The notes: generated by a model from the letters alone, not told the origin. 64,000 nt of DNA from Bacillota bacterium (GCA_023415205.1 JAEZLR010000045.1:124001-188000); one strand, 5' to 3'. Counted from the stretch's first letter, positions 26,742 to 35,902 are shown. Program-made: numbers and translations.

Positions 26742-27953
26742 TTAGCCTCGGAACATATACTTTTCCTTATTGAACATCCAGGAGGCAGCCACCAGGGAGA
26801 TGGCCACATACAACAGGGAGGAAGCTGTGGCCAGTAGAAGTCCAGTGTAATTGGTGATACCTCCAAGGATCAGCTTAAAGGCCGAGATGGTATTGAGAAT
26901 GGGGACCAGATACATATAGGTTTGGATTTCATTGGGCATTACCATCATGGTGGCATAGGCCGGAATGATAACCACGAAGATGAGAAGGGAGAGGTAGGTC
27001 TGGCCCTCTTTAAAGGATCGGGCATAGGTGCTTATGGCCAGTTGGACTCCGGAGAAGGCCATTCCCAGAAGGAGGGTGATGAATAAGGAGAGAAGGAGCG
27101 CTGCAGGCTCCAGATTGAAACCGCCCAACTGCCCCTGTCCCAAGGTAAGCGCCGAGGGCTTGATAAAAAAGGCAAGAAGCATGCCCCCCAAGGTTGATAA
27201 CACCGAGGCAAAGCTGAAAACATTGATGGTTAAGTACTTGCCAATGAGAATGGACATTCTGCCGGCACGGGTGGTGAGTAAGGGCTCCAGGGTCATTCGT
27301 TCCTTCTCACCGGCTACAAGATCGGTGGCCGCTGGGATACCTCCCACTGCAACCAGCATGGCAATGAGCATGGGTAGGACCATCATGAGAAAAAGATTTC
27401 CATCCCCTGAGCGGGCGATGTTTTCTGTTTCCATCATGACGGGAGTAAGGAGCTGTGGATCAATCCCAAGGGCGGTGAGGCTTTCTGAGGCGAGGACATG
27501 ATTCAGTGAGTTAATGGCCGATTGAAGAGTGGAGACAGCCCCGCCTGACCGGGACAGTGAATTATCGTAGAGGATGCGCAGTCCAACAGGCTGGGAGGCC
27601 TCCAACTTGGCCTCAAAATCCTGATCCAGTTCCACCACCAACTTGACCTTTTTATCGTTAATGGCCTGCCACGGATCGCTGACTGGGTCTACGATGATGA
27701 TATTTGAGTTTTGCTTGGCCAGCTTTTCTGTGAGAAAGGCTCGAGCGGCCGGTGTATCGCTTTGGATGGTAAGGGCTACCGTAATATTTTCAGACATTTC
27801 CTTGGTCATTTGCTCAGTACTCCCACCAACAATCAGAAAGAGGATGGGCATGATCAATAGGGGAGCTAAAATGCTGGTCAGAACAGTTTTTCTGTCACGA
27901 ATAATATCAATGAGCTCTTTTTTAAAGACGATCCATATATGCTTCAGGTTCAT
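26742..27953 (-). CDS. ABC-2 type exporter permease (NatB-like)
   Basis: A 403-residue membrane protein of the ABC-2/NatB type. One helix near residue 20 (TSILAPLLIMPILFLIVGG) is followed by a large extracytoplasmic domain of about 150 residues and then five to six helices. The conserved GEKERMTLEPLLTTRAGR stretch near residue 215 is typical of Na+-exporter-type permeases. It overlaps the ATPase gene upstream by 4 bases, so the two are translated together. NatAB pairs export sodium in Bacillus; other relatives export different substrates, so sodium is only a suggestion. Confidence 0.88.
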   Translation of the reverse strand: MNLKHIWIVFKKELIDIIRDRKTVLTSILAPLLIMPILFLIVGGSTEQMTKEMSENITVALTIQSDTPAARAFLTEKLAKQNSNIIIVDPVSDPWQAINDKKVKLVVELDQDFEAKLEASQPVGLRILYDNSLSRSGGAVSTLQSAINSLNHVLASESLTALGIDPQLLTPVMMETENIARSGDGNLFLMMVLPMLIAMLVAVGGIPAATDLVAGEKERMTLEPLLTTRAGRMSILIGKYLTINVFSFASVLSTLGGMLLAFFIKPSALTLGQGQLGGFNLEPAALLLSLFITLLLGMAFSGVQLAISTYARSFKEGQTYLSLLIFVVIIPAYATMMVMPNEIQTYMYLVPILNTISAFKLILGGITNYTGLLLATASSLLYVAISLVAASWMFNKEKYMFRG

Positions 27954-28675
27954 GCTTTATCACCTACCAATTTTACAAATAATTCTTCAAGGCTGTCCAT
28001 GTGATGATGCTCTTTGAGCTGTTCCAGCGTTCCTAGCGCAACCAGTCGGCCCTTATGAATAATGGCGATTCTGTCACAGAGCTTTTCCACTTCACTCATG
28101 GTATGGCTGGAGAAGAGAATGGTTTTGCCCAGTTTTTTCTGGGACATGATGAATTCCTGTACCTCCCGGATAGCACTCACATCCAACCCCGAGGTAGGCT
28201 CGTCCAAAAGAAGAATTTCCGGGTCGTGAATAATGGCCCGGGCGAAGGTAGCCTTCTGGCGCATACCCTTGGACAGCTTACCGGCGCGTTTGTTGAGAAA
28301 GTCCTTCATTCCGAAGATGTCGGCCAGATGCTGGGTCCGTTCCTTTATAAGCCTTGGTGGGATATCATTAAGCTGCCCAAAATACGAGATGTTTTCTGCT
28401 ACTGTTAATCGGTCATATAGGCCGCTTTCACCGCCAAAAAGGATGCCCACCTGGCTACGGGCCTTTTCAGGCGATTTGACAATATCAGCGCCATTAATCA
28501 AGGCTGTTCCAGAAGTAGGTGCCAGCATAGTTGCTAGCATCCGGAGAGTTGTGGTTTTACCGGCCCCGTTTTCACCTAAGAGGCCTAGGATTTCACCCTT
28601 ATTGACTGTAAGGGAGAGGCTTTCCACGGCAAGGGTCTTATCAAATTTTTTTTCCAGTTGCTTTAGCTCTATCAT
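27950..28675 (-). CDS. ABC transporter ATPase (NatA-like)
   Basis: A 241-residue ATPase with Walker A GENGAGKTTTL, signature LSKGMRQK, Walker B ILLLDEPTSGLD and the switch His in LFSSHTMSEVE. The segment FGGESGLYDRLTVAENI is typical of the NatA subgroup. CGGAGG precedes the ATG. It is the first gene of a two-gene exporter operon with the NatB-like permease. Confidence 0.92.
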   Translation of the reverse strand: MIELKQLEKKFDKTLAVESLSLTVNKGEILGLLGENGAGKTTTLRMLATMLAPTSGTALINGADIVKSPEKARSQVGILFGGESGLYDRLTVAENISYFGQLNDIPPRLIKERTQHLADIFGMKDFLNKRAGKLSKGMRQKATFARAIIHDPEILLLDEPTSGLDVSAIREVQEFIMSQKKLGKTILFSSHTMSEVEKLCDRIAIIHKGRLVALGTLEQLKEHHHMDSLEELFVKLVGDKA

Positions 28676-28795
28676 AAGGTACCTCCGATCATGATAGGAA
28701 CATTATACCAATTTAATTTTTTACTGTCATCAACCTTAGATTTTGTCTGCCGAGCTCTAGCAATCATCAAGACTACCGTTAAAAAAGCGATCCGG

Positions 28796-28859
28796 TTACA
28801 TTTATTTTTAAAGAAATGATATAATACAACTATCGGGGGCCTTTTCGTCCCCGATAGTT
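28796..28859 (+). promoter_or_regulatory. Promoter and 5'-end hairpin of the M42 peptidase operon
   Basis: A -10 TATAAT at 28820-28825 with a weak -35 TTACAT at 28796-28801 (18-base spacing). Directly after it, AACTATCGGGG (28828-28838) pairs perfectly with CCCCGATAGTT (28849-28859) around a 10-base loop. The hairpin would lie at or close to the 5' end of the message, without a T-run, so a message-stabilising structure or operator is more likely than a terminator. Confidence 0.6.
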
Positions 28860-28914
28860 CTGCCGGAATCTTTTATTTGATTTGAAGTGTTTTGGATTGA
28901 GAGGTGTAGAATGA

Positions 28915-29943
28915 ATGGAATGTGGCGAGCTTCTTAAAAGGCTTGGCAGCATCAGCGCGGTTACAGGCCGAGAAAACATGGCCACCCAGAGAATTGCTGA
29001 ACTTTTTGGGGAGTATTGTGATGAAGTGAGTGTGGATGCCTTTTATAATGTAATCGGATTGAAGAAGGGCCGAGGTGAAAATCCCGGTAATGTTTTGGTA
29101 ACGGCTCATTACGATGAAATCGGGCTTATCATTACAGGAATTGAGGATAGCGGTTTCTTACGGTTTGCTCCTGCCGGGGGGGTGGATGCCAAGGCTATAG
29201 GAGCCATGATGGTGACTGTTCACGGCAAGGAAGACCTAGTGGGTGTTATTGGCACAAAGCCCCCCCATTTGATTCCCCCCGAGGATGCCGACAAGGCAGT
29301 CAAAATGGACGAGATGCGCATTGATATCGGTTTTGATGGGGAAAGAGCAAGGGAATTGGTCGCAGTGGGGGATATGGTGTCCTTTATTAATCCTGCCCAG
29401 GAGCTATTAAACAGGAGACTGGCCGGCAAAAGCATGGATAACCGTAGCGGCGTAGCCGCACTGATAGAGCTTCTTACGGAACTCAAGAAGCTGAACCATG
29501 AAGATGACGTGTATGTTGTCGCCACCGTTCAGGAGGAGTTGGGGCTTATTGGGGCCTTTGGGGCAACCTATAATATCAAGGCCGATTTAGGAATCGTTAT
29601 TGATGTGTGCCACGGAGATATGCCTGATACCCCCAGCGATGAAACCTTCCCGTTGGGGAAGGGGGTTGCTATTGCGGTGGGCCCAATTCTCAATAGTAAA
29701 CATACCAAGGCCGTGATCAAACTGGCCAAAAGTGAAAAAATCCCCTACCAAATTGACCCCGAGGCCGGGGATACCGGAACCGAGGCGGCTGTCCATGCCG
29801 TTGCCAGGGAGGGTATACCGGTGGTTCTTTTATCTATTCCGTCCAAGTACATGCATACCACTGTTGAGATGGTTTCAGTGGACGATATCATCGCCACAGG
29901 TAGACTGGCCGCGCGCTATATTGCAGGGAGGGTGAGGGACTAA
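28915..29943 (+). CDS. M42-family aminopeptidase, first of three
   Basis: A 342-residue metallo-aminopeptidase of the M42 (FrvX/TET) family, which forms large hollow particles that trim peptides. Metal and catalytic motifs are VTAHYDEIGLI near residue 65 (His-x-Asp, with Tyr where most have Met), KSMDNRSGVAALIELL (bridging Asp), VQEELGLIGA (catalytic Glu pair), and a C-terminal MHTTVEMV His. Its middle Asp motif (IDVCHGDMPDTP) matches. Start 28915 is preceded by GAGAGGTG; an out-of-frame ATG lies 4 bases earlier. It opens a three-gene operon of paralogues. Confidence 0.92.
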   Translation: MECGELLKRLGSISAVTGRENMATQRIAELFGEYCDEVSVDAFYNVIGLKKGRGENPGNVLVTAHYDEIGLIITGIEDSGFLRFAPAGGVDAKAIGAMMVTVHGKEDLVGVIGTKPPHLIPPEDADKAVKMDEMRIDIGFDGERARELVAVGDMVSFINPAQELLNRRLAGKSMDNRSGVAALIELLTELKKLNHEDDVYVVATVQEELGLIGAFGATYNIKADLGIVIDVCHGDMPDTPSDETFPLGKGVAIAVGPILNSKHTKAVIKLAKSEKIPYQIDPEAGDTGTEAAVHAVAREGIPVVLLSIPSKYMHTTVEMVSVDDIIATGRLAARYIAGRVRD

Positions 29944-31050
29944 ATGGATGCATTGGAGATTTTGAAAAAGCTCACGGCCCTGGATGGTGTGTCAGGGGAG
30001 GAAACGCCTGTAAGGGACTTTATTCTGTCCCATATCAAGGATATTGTTGACGATTACAGAATTGACAACCTGGGCAATTTGATCACCTACAAGAAAGGCA
30101 CAGGCAAAGGCCCTAGGGTTATGCTGGACGCCCATATGGACGAGGTGGGACTGATGATCACCCACATCAACTCCGACGGACTTCTGAAATTCCAGACCAT
30201 TGGTGGCATAGAGCCCAGGGTTTTAGTGGGAAAGCGTGTCAGAGTAGGGGAGAAGGGTATTCCCGGGGTCATCGGTTTCAAGCCCATCCATCTGCAGGAT
30301 AGCGGTGAGCGCAATGGTGCTGTGAATAAAAAGAAGCTGACCATTGATATCGGGGCCAAGGATAGGGACCAGGCAGAGGAAAAGGTAGAAGTCGGGGATT
30401 ACGCGGTATTTTCCTATGACCCCGTAGAATTTGGGGATAATAAGCTCATGGCCAAAGCCTTGGATGACCGAGTAGGGTGTGCCGTTTTGATGGAATTGCT
30501 TAAAGGGCGCTATGAATGTGATATCTATGGCTGCTTTACCGTGCAGGAGGAAGTGGGCCTTAAAGGCGCAAAGACCTCCTCCTTCCAGGTTATGCCGGAC
30601 ATGGCCCTCATTCTGGAAGGAACCACCTGCTATGATGTGCCCGACACCCAGGAACAGAACATGAGCACAAGATGTGGAAAGGGGCCTGCTCTCACGGTCA
30701 TGGATCGTTCGGTCATTGCCGACAGGGAGTTTGTCAGGCTCATCGCCGAGGTAGCAGACACGTATCATATACCCTACCAATATAAGCAAACCATCTCGGG
30801 AGGAACCAACGCGGGGCGGATTCAGGTCAACGGAACAGGGGTCAAGGTGGCGGTGATGGCCATACCTTGCCGCTATATCCACACACCTGTTTCAGTCATG
30901 GACAAATCCGATTTTAACCATATGCTGGCCCTGGCGCACAAGGTGTTGGAGGCGTTACCCAAAAGCGAAGTGGGCAAGCGCTGGACCGAGTTGGAGAGAC
31001 CATCATCCATAAGTCTTTTCCATGATAAAGGAGGAAAAACCCATGTTTGA
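29944..31050 (+). CDS. M42-family aminopeptidase, second of three
   Basis: A 368-residue M42 metallopeptidase starting right after the stop of the first. Motifs: LDAHMDEVGLMITH near residue 60, KALDDRVGCAVLMELL near 175, VQEEVGLKGAKTS (catalytic Glu), and HTPVSVMD near 320. In place of the usual Asp-rich D-x-C-x-x-D segment it has ILEGTTCYDVPDT, where Glu takes the metal-ligand position, as in some M42 subgroups; substrate range may thus differ. It has a 20-residue tail that overlaps the start of the third gene by 8 bases. Confidence 0.92.
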   Translation: MDALEILKKLTALDGVSGEETPVRDFILSHIKDIVDDYRIDNLGNLITYKKGTGKGPRVMLDAHMDEVGLMITHINSDGLLKFQTIGGIEPRVLVGKRVRVGEKGIPGVIGFKPIHLQDSGERNGAVNKKKLTIDIGAKDRDQAEEKVEVGDYAVFSYDPVEFGDNKLMAKALDDRVGCAVLMELLKGRYECDIYGCFTVQEEVGLKGAKTSSFQVMPDMALILEGTTCYDVPDTQEQNMSTRCGKGPALTVMDRSVIADREFVRLIAEVADTYHIPYQYKQTISGGTNAGRIQVNGTGVKVAVMAIPCRYIHTPVSVMDKSDFNHMLALAHKVLEALPKSEVGKRWTELERPSSISLFHDKGGKTHV

Positions 31051-32023
31051 TTTGATAAAAACACTGACTCAGACCTTTGGACCCTCCGGGTGCGAAAAAA
31101 AAGTGGCTGAAGCCATCAGGAGCCTACTTGCGGATAAGGTCGATGAAATACGAACCGATGCCATGGGAAACCTGATCTGTGTCAAAAGGGGAGCGGGTAA
31201 AAAAATCATGCTGGCCGCCCATATGGACGAAATCGGGATTATTGTGTCCTATATTGATGACAAGGGTTTTTTGAGGTTCAGCAATATAGGTGGCCTTCCC
31301 CCAATGATTATTCTGGGTCAGAGGGTTGTTTTTGAAAATGGTACGGTGGGCGTGATCTGGTATGAAGAAAATATCGATAACATGAAGAATGCCAAGCTGG
31401 AGAAAATGTACATTGATATAGGTGCCGATTCCCGTTCCGAAGCTGAAAAGTTGGTAAGAGTAGGGGATATGGCTGTTTTCGTAGGAGAGACCCTCCAACA
31501 GCAGGGGAAGATTATTTCCAAGGCGTTGGATGACCGTATTGGTTGCGCAATTCTGGTACAGTTGGCTCTTAATGCCCCCATGACCGATAATGAAATCTAC
31601 TATGTCTTTACCACACAGGAGGAGGTTGGCTTAAGAGGCGCGAAAACAGCGGCTTTTGGAATTCTCCCTGACGTGGCCCTTGCTATTGATGTCTGTGACA
31701 CCGGTGACACCCCGAGCTGTAAGCCCATGGCCGTCCGGCTGGGAGAGGGCCCCACAGTCAAAATCAAGGACAGAAGCGTTATTGCCCATCCCGAGGTGAA
31801 GGATGCGCTGATTAAGGCGGCAAGCAAAGAAAAGATCCCTTATCAATTGGAGGTCATGATAGATGGAGGAACCGATGCCGGGAGCATACATATCACGGCA
31901 GGAGGAATTCCTTCAGGTGGTGTGTCAATTCCGACAAGATTTATTCATGATACGGCTGAAATGGTGGCCCTACAGGATGTCGAGAACGCCATTAAGCTTT
32001 TGACCGAATTTGTAAAGGCTTAG
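31043..32023 (+). CDS. M42-family aminopeptidase, third of three
   Basis: A 326-residue M42 metallopeptidase. Start at 31043 follows AAAGGAGG and lies inside the end of the second gene. Motifs: AAHMDEIGIIVS near 60, KALDDRIGCAILVQLA, TTQEEVGLRGAKTA, AIDVCDTGDTPSC and HDTAEMVAL. It keeps all expected metal ligands. Together with the two genes before it, it may supply subunits of one hetero-oligomeric particle or three enzymes of different specificity. A terminator follows 40 bases downstream. Confidence 0.92.
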   Translation: MFDLIKTLTQTFGPSGCEKKVAEAIRSLLADKVDEIRTDAMGNLICVKRGAGKKIMLAAHMDEIGIIVSYIDDKGFLRFSNIGGLPPMIILGQRVVFENGTVGVIWYEENIDNMKNAKLEKMYIDIGADSRSEAEKLVRVGDMAVFVGETLQQQGKIISKALDDRIGCAILVQLALNAPMTDNEIYYVFTTQEEVGLRGAKTAAFGILPDVALAIDVCDTGDTPSCKPMAVRLGEGPTVKIKDRSVIAHPEVKDALIKAASKEKIPYQLEVMIDGGTDAGSIHITAGGIPSGGVSIPTRFIHDTAEMVALQDVENAIKLLTEFVKA

Positions 32024-32061
32024 ATAAATTCATGGATTAATGAAGTATCCCCAAAATCATG

Positions 32062-32102
32062 AAAGCCCTAATGGTCAGATTTTGAGCATTAGGGCTTTGC
32101 TT
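32062..32102 (+). terminator. Terminator after the M42 operon
   Basis: AAAGCCCTAATG (32062-32073) pairs perfectly with CATTAGGGCTTT (32087-32098), followed by GCTTTATT. It can also serve the convergent methyltransferase gene. Confidence 0.85.
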
Positions 32103-32138
32103 TATTAAAGGATGCATTTCAATAGAGTAGGTAGGGTG

Positions 32139-33308
32139 TCAGAATACCTGCATAACCGCACATTTGATATACTGCGTCTCCCCCGAGGCCATCAGAATGG
32201 GATGATCCTTGGCCTGGGACCGGAATTCAATGAGCCTTAATGTCCTTTTGGCATCATGGGCGGCCTTGTAAAGTATATCCATAAAAAGACTGTTATCAAT
32301 ATGCTGGGAGCAGGAGCAGGAGACCAGGAAGCCCCCTTCGACAACGATTTTTAATGCCCTGAGGTTAATTTCCTTATACCCCCTAATGGCCCCTTCCACA
32401 GCGCTTTTACTCTTTGTGAAGGCGGGTGGATCAAGGATGACCGTATCAAAACGCTCCTTTGTGTCGGAATATTCCCTCAAAAGGTCAAAGGCATTGGCCT
32501 CCTTAAACCGGGCAATACCCTCCAGATGATTGAGGCGGGCATTGCTTTCGGCACAGGAAACAGCGTGGGCCGATATATCCACACCCAAGACCTCTCGGGC
32601 CCCGTAGTGGGCGGCATGGAGAGCAAAAGAGCCGGTGTGGGAGAAGCAATCTAGAACCCTAGCTTTTTGGACGAAGGGCTTCAAGGCTGCGCGATTTTCT
32701 TTCTGATCCAGAAAGAACCCGGTTTTTTGGCCATTTTCCACATCCACCAAAAACTTAACTCCGTTTTCCGTCATCAGGACTCGGGTGTCAAAGGGGGCGG
32801 ACAGAAAGCCCTTTTGCTGGGGCAGGCCCTCAAGCTCCCTAACAGGGACGTCGTTTCGCTCGTAGATGCCCCGGGGACCAATGATCTCATTGAGAATTTC
32901 CACAATAGAGGCCTTGAAGCGGTCCATGCCCAAAGCCAGTGTTTGCACCACAAGAATATCGGAAAATTTATCCACAATAAGGGCAGGAAGAAAATCAGAT
33001 TCTGCAAAAACAACCCGGCAGCTCTCGGTGTCGGCAACCTTTTTACGGTATTCCCAGGCTCTCAGTATTCTTTGATAGAAGAAGTCCTGGTTGATTTCTT
33101 CGTCCTGTCTTGTCAGCATTCTTACGGTAATCTGGGACGCAGGGTTATAGTAGCCCTTCCCTAAAAATCGGTTTTGATGGGAATAAACCTCAACAATATC
33201 CCCAGGATGAATGGTTCCGGAAACATGCTGGATATCGCTCCTAAATATCCATGGATGCCCATATTCCACGCGCATTTCCTTATTTTTCACAAGCATTATT
33301 TTTGCCAT
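32139..33308 (-). CDS. Class I SAM-dependent rRNA methyltransferase (RlmI-like)
   Basis: A 389-residue 5-methylcytosine-type rRNA methyltransferase. An N-terminal PUA domain (residues 1-75, GHPWIFRSDI and GDIVEVYS) binds RNA, an EEHD-like middle domain follows, and the Rossmann domain has VLDCFSHTGSFALHA near residue 218 and GVDIS. The catalytic region is ILDPPAFTKSK and SCSCSQHID with the active Cys. It fits the RlmI/YwbD family that methylates 23S rRNA. No operon partners; it is convergent with the M42 operon. Confidence 0.92.
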   Translation of the reverse strand: MAKIMLVKNKEMRVEYGHPWIFRSDIQHVSGTIHPGDIVEVYSHQNRFLGKGYYNPASQITVRMLTRQDEEINQDFFYQRILRAWEYRKKVADTESCRVVFAESDFLPALIVDKFSDILVVQTLALGMDRFKASIVEILNEIIGPRGIYERNDVPVRELEGLPQQKGFLSAPFDTRVLMTENGVKFLVDVENGQKTGFFLDQKENRAALKPFVQKARVLDCFSHTGSFALHAAHYGAREVLGVDISAHAVSCAESNARLNHLEGIARFKEANAFDLLREYSDTKERFDTVILDPPAFTKSKSAVEGAIRGYKEINLRALKIVVEGGFLVSCSCSQHIDNSLFMDILYKAAHDAKRTLRLIEFRSQAKDHPILMASGETQYIKCAVMQVF

Positions 33309-33461
33309 ATTCTCACTCCGTGGCTCTTTAATGTCATTTTTTTGACTTCAACCTATTATAACCTTATTTGTAGAAACATAAAAAGTCATACAATGAAATC
33401 ATAAAATAAAAATGCCACTAAAGACAAATAATAAGGGTGTGAAAGGAGGATGAGAAAATTT

Positions 33462-34019
33462 ATGAGCTTTTTTGACAACATGATGAATCCAAACGGTCAA
33501 AATAAGAATGCCTCTAAAAATAATGGAAAAGCTCCTAATGGTCATAAACAACAGGTAAGGAAAGACGATTTCACCCAGGAAGTGGGTGAAGAGTTTTCCG
33601 TACGGAGAGCTGCGAAGGAAAACGATTTCCAAGACCAGCCCCAGGACGTTGTAAGTGAAGCCAATAAGAATGCTTTTAAAGAGGAATTCTCCGACGATAT
33701 GATGAACGAGCCTTCGCAATTTGGCATTCAATCCTATTCAAAAGCGGGGGTAACCTTTGAGAAGCTTTCAGAAACACAAGCGAGAGTTAACTATAGCGGG
33801 CTATTGGCCAAGAGCGGTGCTCAGGAAATATTTGGTGTCTATGGCTTTGGCAGCAATCAAAACTGGGAAAATGTCACAACCGTAGCACTTAATAATCAAG
33901 AAGGGTCGTTTATGTCCATTATTCCTGTGGAGCAAGGTAAAAATATCAATCTGGCTTTCAAGGATTCAGGTGAAAACTGGGATAATAATTCGGGGATGAA
34001 CTACACCTTTGTCAATTAG
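33462..34019 (+). CDS. CBM25/53-like starch-binding protein
   Basis: A 185-residue protein. I start it at 33462, because GAAAGGAGG lies 13 bases upstream, whereas the ATG at 33450 touches that site. Residues 1-85 are polar, low-complexity and rich in Asn, Lys and Gln, with no signal peptide. Residues 90-185 look like a carbohydrate-binding module of family 25/53: VYGFGSNQNWENVTTVALN and DSGENWDNNSGMNYTF, with the family's paired Trp and the WDNN motif. The gene lies about 360 bases upstream of glgA, so it may attach to glycogen inside the cell. That function is inferred. Confidence 0.72.
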   Translation: MSFFDNMMNPNGQNKNASKNNGKAPNGHKQQVRKDDFTQEVGEEFSVRRAAKENDFQDQPQDVVSEANKNAFKEEFSDDMMNEPSQFGIQSYSKAGVTFEKLSETQARVNYSGLLAKSGAQEIFGVYGFGSNQNWENVTTVALNNQEGSFMSIIPVEQGKNINLAFKDSGENWDNNSGMNYTFVN

Positions 34020-34030
34020 ACAAAGGGAAT

Positions 34031-34062
34031 AAAGGGGTTGTCTATCAACCCCTTTATTTTAT
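34031..34062. terminator. Bidirectional terminator
   Basis: AAAGGGGTTG (34031-34040) pairs with CAACCCCTTT (34046-34055), five-base loop, followed by ATTTTAT. It serves the CBM gene and overlaps the stop codon of the convergent small gene. Confidence 0.85.
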
Positions 34063-34226
34063 AGCCTGCTTTCCTCATTCACCCATTCCCGGGCTTCTTC
34101 CACACTTCTATCCGAAGACAGCGGTACCTGGGCTTCCGATTCAGTCTTGTGAATCTCTGTCACAGCATTGGTGACAAAGGCTTTAAGTTTATTATGATTG
34201 ACTTTTTGCGAATGAATATCTGTCAT
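34059..34226 (-). CDS. Small protein with DUF3787-like C-terminus
   Basis: A 55-residue hydrophilic protein, MTDIHSQKVN at the start, with GGAGGTG 7 bases before the ATG. Its C-terminal VPLSSDRSVEEAREWVNEES parallels VTVPSELQVKNAKEYVDSN of the small protein at 9563-9730 (Val-x-x-Ser, then A-x-E-W/Y-V-[ND]-E/S). The N-terminal HDTAAWANI motif is missing or replaced by FVTNAVTEIHKTE. Both are 55 residues long. It is probably a divergent member of the same spore-surface family. Confidence 0.65.
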   Translation of the reverse strand: MTDIHSQKVNHNKLKAFVTNAVTEIHKTESEAQVPLSSDRSVEEAREWVNEESRL

Positions 34227-34379
34227 ACCAAAGCACCTCCCCAATCATTAATTTTTGCTTTATTCTAATAGTTTATTCGGTACAAGTTTATGGATTGACA
34301 CCAAAGCATGTTTCCCTGGTTGAAAAAAGTGGGAGAATATGATTGAATGATTGAAAGAAAAAAGAAAGGAAATTATTCT

Positions 34380-35837
34380 ATGAGCCAACTTAAAGTATGG
34401 TTTGCTTCTTCTGAGGTTGTTCCTTTTGTTAAAACCGGTGGCCTTGCCGATGTAGCGGGTTCGCTACCTAAAGCACTCAGATCGTTGGATGTTGATATTC
34501 GTGTGGTCATGCCTAAATACAATCAAATTGATTCTCTTTGGGTTTCGCAAATGGAGTTTGTAGGAAGCTGCCAGGTGGAGCTTTCCTGGAGAAAGCAGTA
34601 CTGTGGTGTGTATAAACTGGCTTTTGAAGGTGTTACCTTTTATTTTATTGATAATGAGTACTACTTTTTTAGAGAATGGTATTACGGTCTTAACGACGAT
34701 GGAGAGCGCTTCAGCTTTTTCTGCAAAGCCATACTGGAGGTTTTGCCAGTTATCGACTTTCAGCCGGATATCATTCATCTGAATGATTGGCAGACAGGAA
34801 TGGTCAGTCTGCTTCTGGATGCTCAATACAGGCATCGGGAGAATGGTTTCTTTAAGCATATGCACACCCTGTTTACCATACATAACCTTAAATATCAGGG
34901 TGTCTTTCCTAAAGCAGTATTAAGTGACTTGCTGGGCCTTGACTGGAAATACTTCCATGTCAACGGGGTGGAGTATTATGACCAGGTGAATTTCCTTAAG
35001 GCAGGCCTCTCCTATTCCGCCTTCTTAAGCACAGTCAGCCGTACCTATGCCGAAGAAATTAAATTTGATTTCTTTGGTGAAAACCTTCAGAACATCATCC
35101 GCCGCCGATCCGGGGATATGTATGGAATCGTCAATGGTATTGACTATGAAAACAATGATCCTATGACCGATCCTAGAATTTATGCACCCTATAGTGCCGA
35201 TGATCTCACTGGGAAATATGAGAATAAACGCAGGTTGCAGCAGGATCTTGGGTTGGATGTTAGGGCGGATATTCCTTTGGTCTCCTTCATTTCGCGCCTT
35301 GTGGATCAAAAGGGTATGGATTTAATTGAAATGATGCTTTCCGAGCTTATGGATATGGATTTGCAGTTCGTGGTCTTGGGAAGTGGTGACAGGCACTATG
35401 AGGACCTCTTCCGTTATGCCCAGTCCAGGTATCCCGGACGGCTTTCGGCCAATATCAAATATGACGGCGTCCTGGCTCAGAGGATTTATGCAGGAAGCGA
35501 TATGTTCCTCATGCCCTCCCTCTATGAGCCCTGCGGATTGTCTCAGATTTTCTCCATGCGTTATGGAACAGTTCCCGTTGTCAGAGAGACGGGGGGGCTG
35601 AAAGACACCGTTATTCCCTATAATGTCTTTTCCAAGGAAGGAACAGGTTTTTCCTTCGCAAATTATAATGCCCATGAAATGAAGGAGGCCGTGGCCAGAG
35701 CTGTTGAGGTCTACACGAACAGAGAAGAATGGGAGAATCTCATGAAGACATGTATGAGTCAGGATTTTTCATGGGAAAACTCGGCCAGGGAATACAAGGA
35801 TCTGTACAAGACTATGCTCGCGAGATTTACCTCCTAG
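34380..35837 (+). CDS. glgA: Glycogen synthase
   Basis: A 485-residue family-5 glycosyltransferase that extends alpha-1,4-glucan from ADP-glucose. The N-terminal substrate loop KTGGLADVAGSLPKAL is intact (about residues 15-30), HLNDWQTG lies near 130, and the C-terminal domain has MPSLYEPCGLSQIFSMRYGT with the catalytic Glu and ETGGLKDTV. Start at 34380 with AAAGGA upstream; the ATG at 34347 lacks a site. No glgC, glgD or glgB lie nearby; glgP is 5 kb downstream on the other strand. Confidence 0.96.
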   Translation: MSQLKVWFASSEVVPFVKTGGLADVAGSLPKALRSLDVDIRVVMPKYNQIDSLWVSQMEFVGSCQVELSWRKQYCGVYKLAFEGVTFYFIDNEYYFFREWYYGLNDDGERFSFFCKAILEVLPVIDFQPDIIHLNDWQTGMVSLLLDAQYRHRENGFFKHMHTLFTIHNLKYQGVFPKAVLSDLLGLDWKYFHVNGVEYYDQVNFLKAGLSYSAFLSTVSRTYAEEIKFDFFGENLQNIIRRRSGDMYGIVNGIDYENNDPMTDPRIYAPYSADDLTGKYENKRRLQQDLGLDVRADIPLVSFISRLVDQKGMDLIEMMLSELMDMDLQFVVLGSGDRHYEDLFRYAQSRYPGRLSANIKYDGVLAQRIYAGSDMFLMPSLYEPCGLSQIFSMRYGTVPVVRETGGLKDTVIPYNVFSKEGTGFSFANYNAHEMKEAVARAVEVYTNREEWENLMKTCMSQDFSWENSAREYKDLYKTMLARFTS

Positions 35838-35902
35838 AAGAGTGTCACCCATCCGGCCCATTGCATAAGATGAAGAAGGCCGAATCGAGATGAGGTGATA
35901 TC

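Noticed and set aside
30223..30882. 219-codon frame antisense to the second M42 gene
   Set aside because: Mirror of a conserved gene; no start site support.
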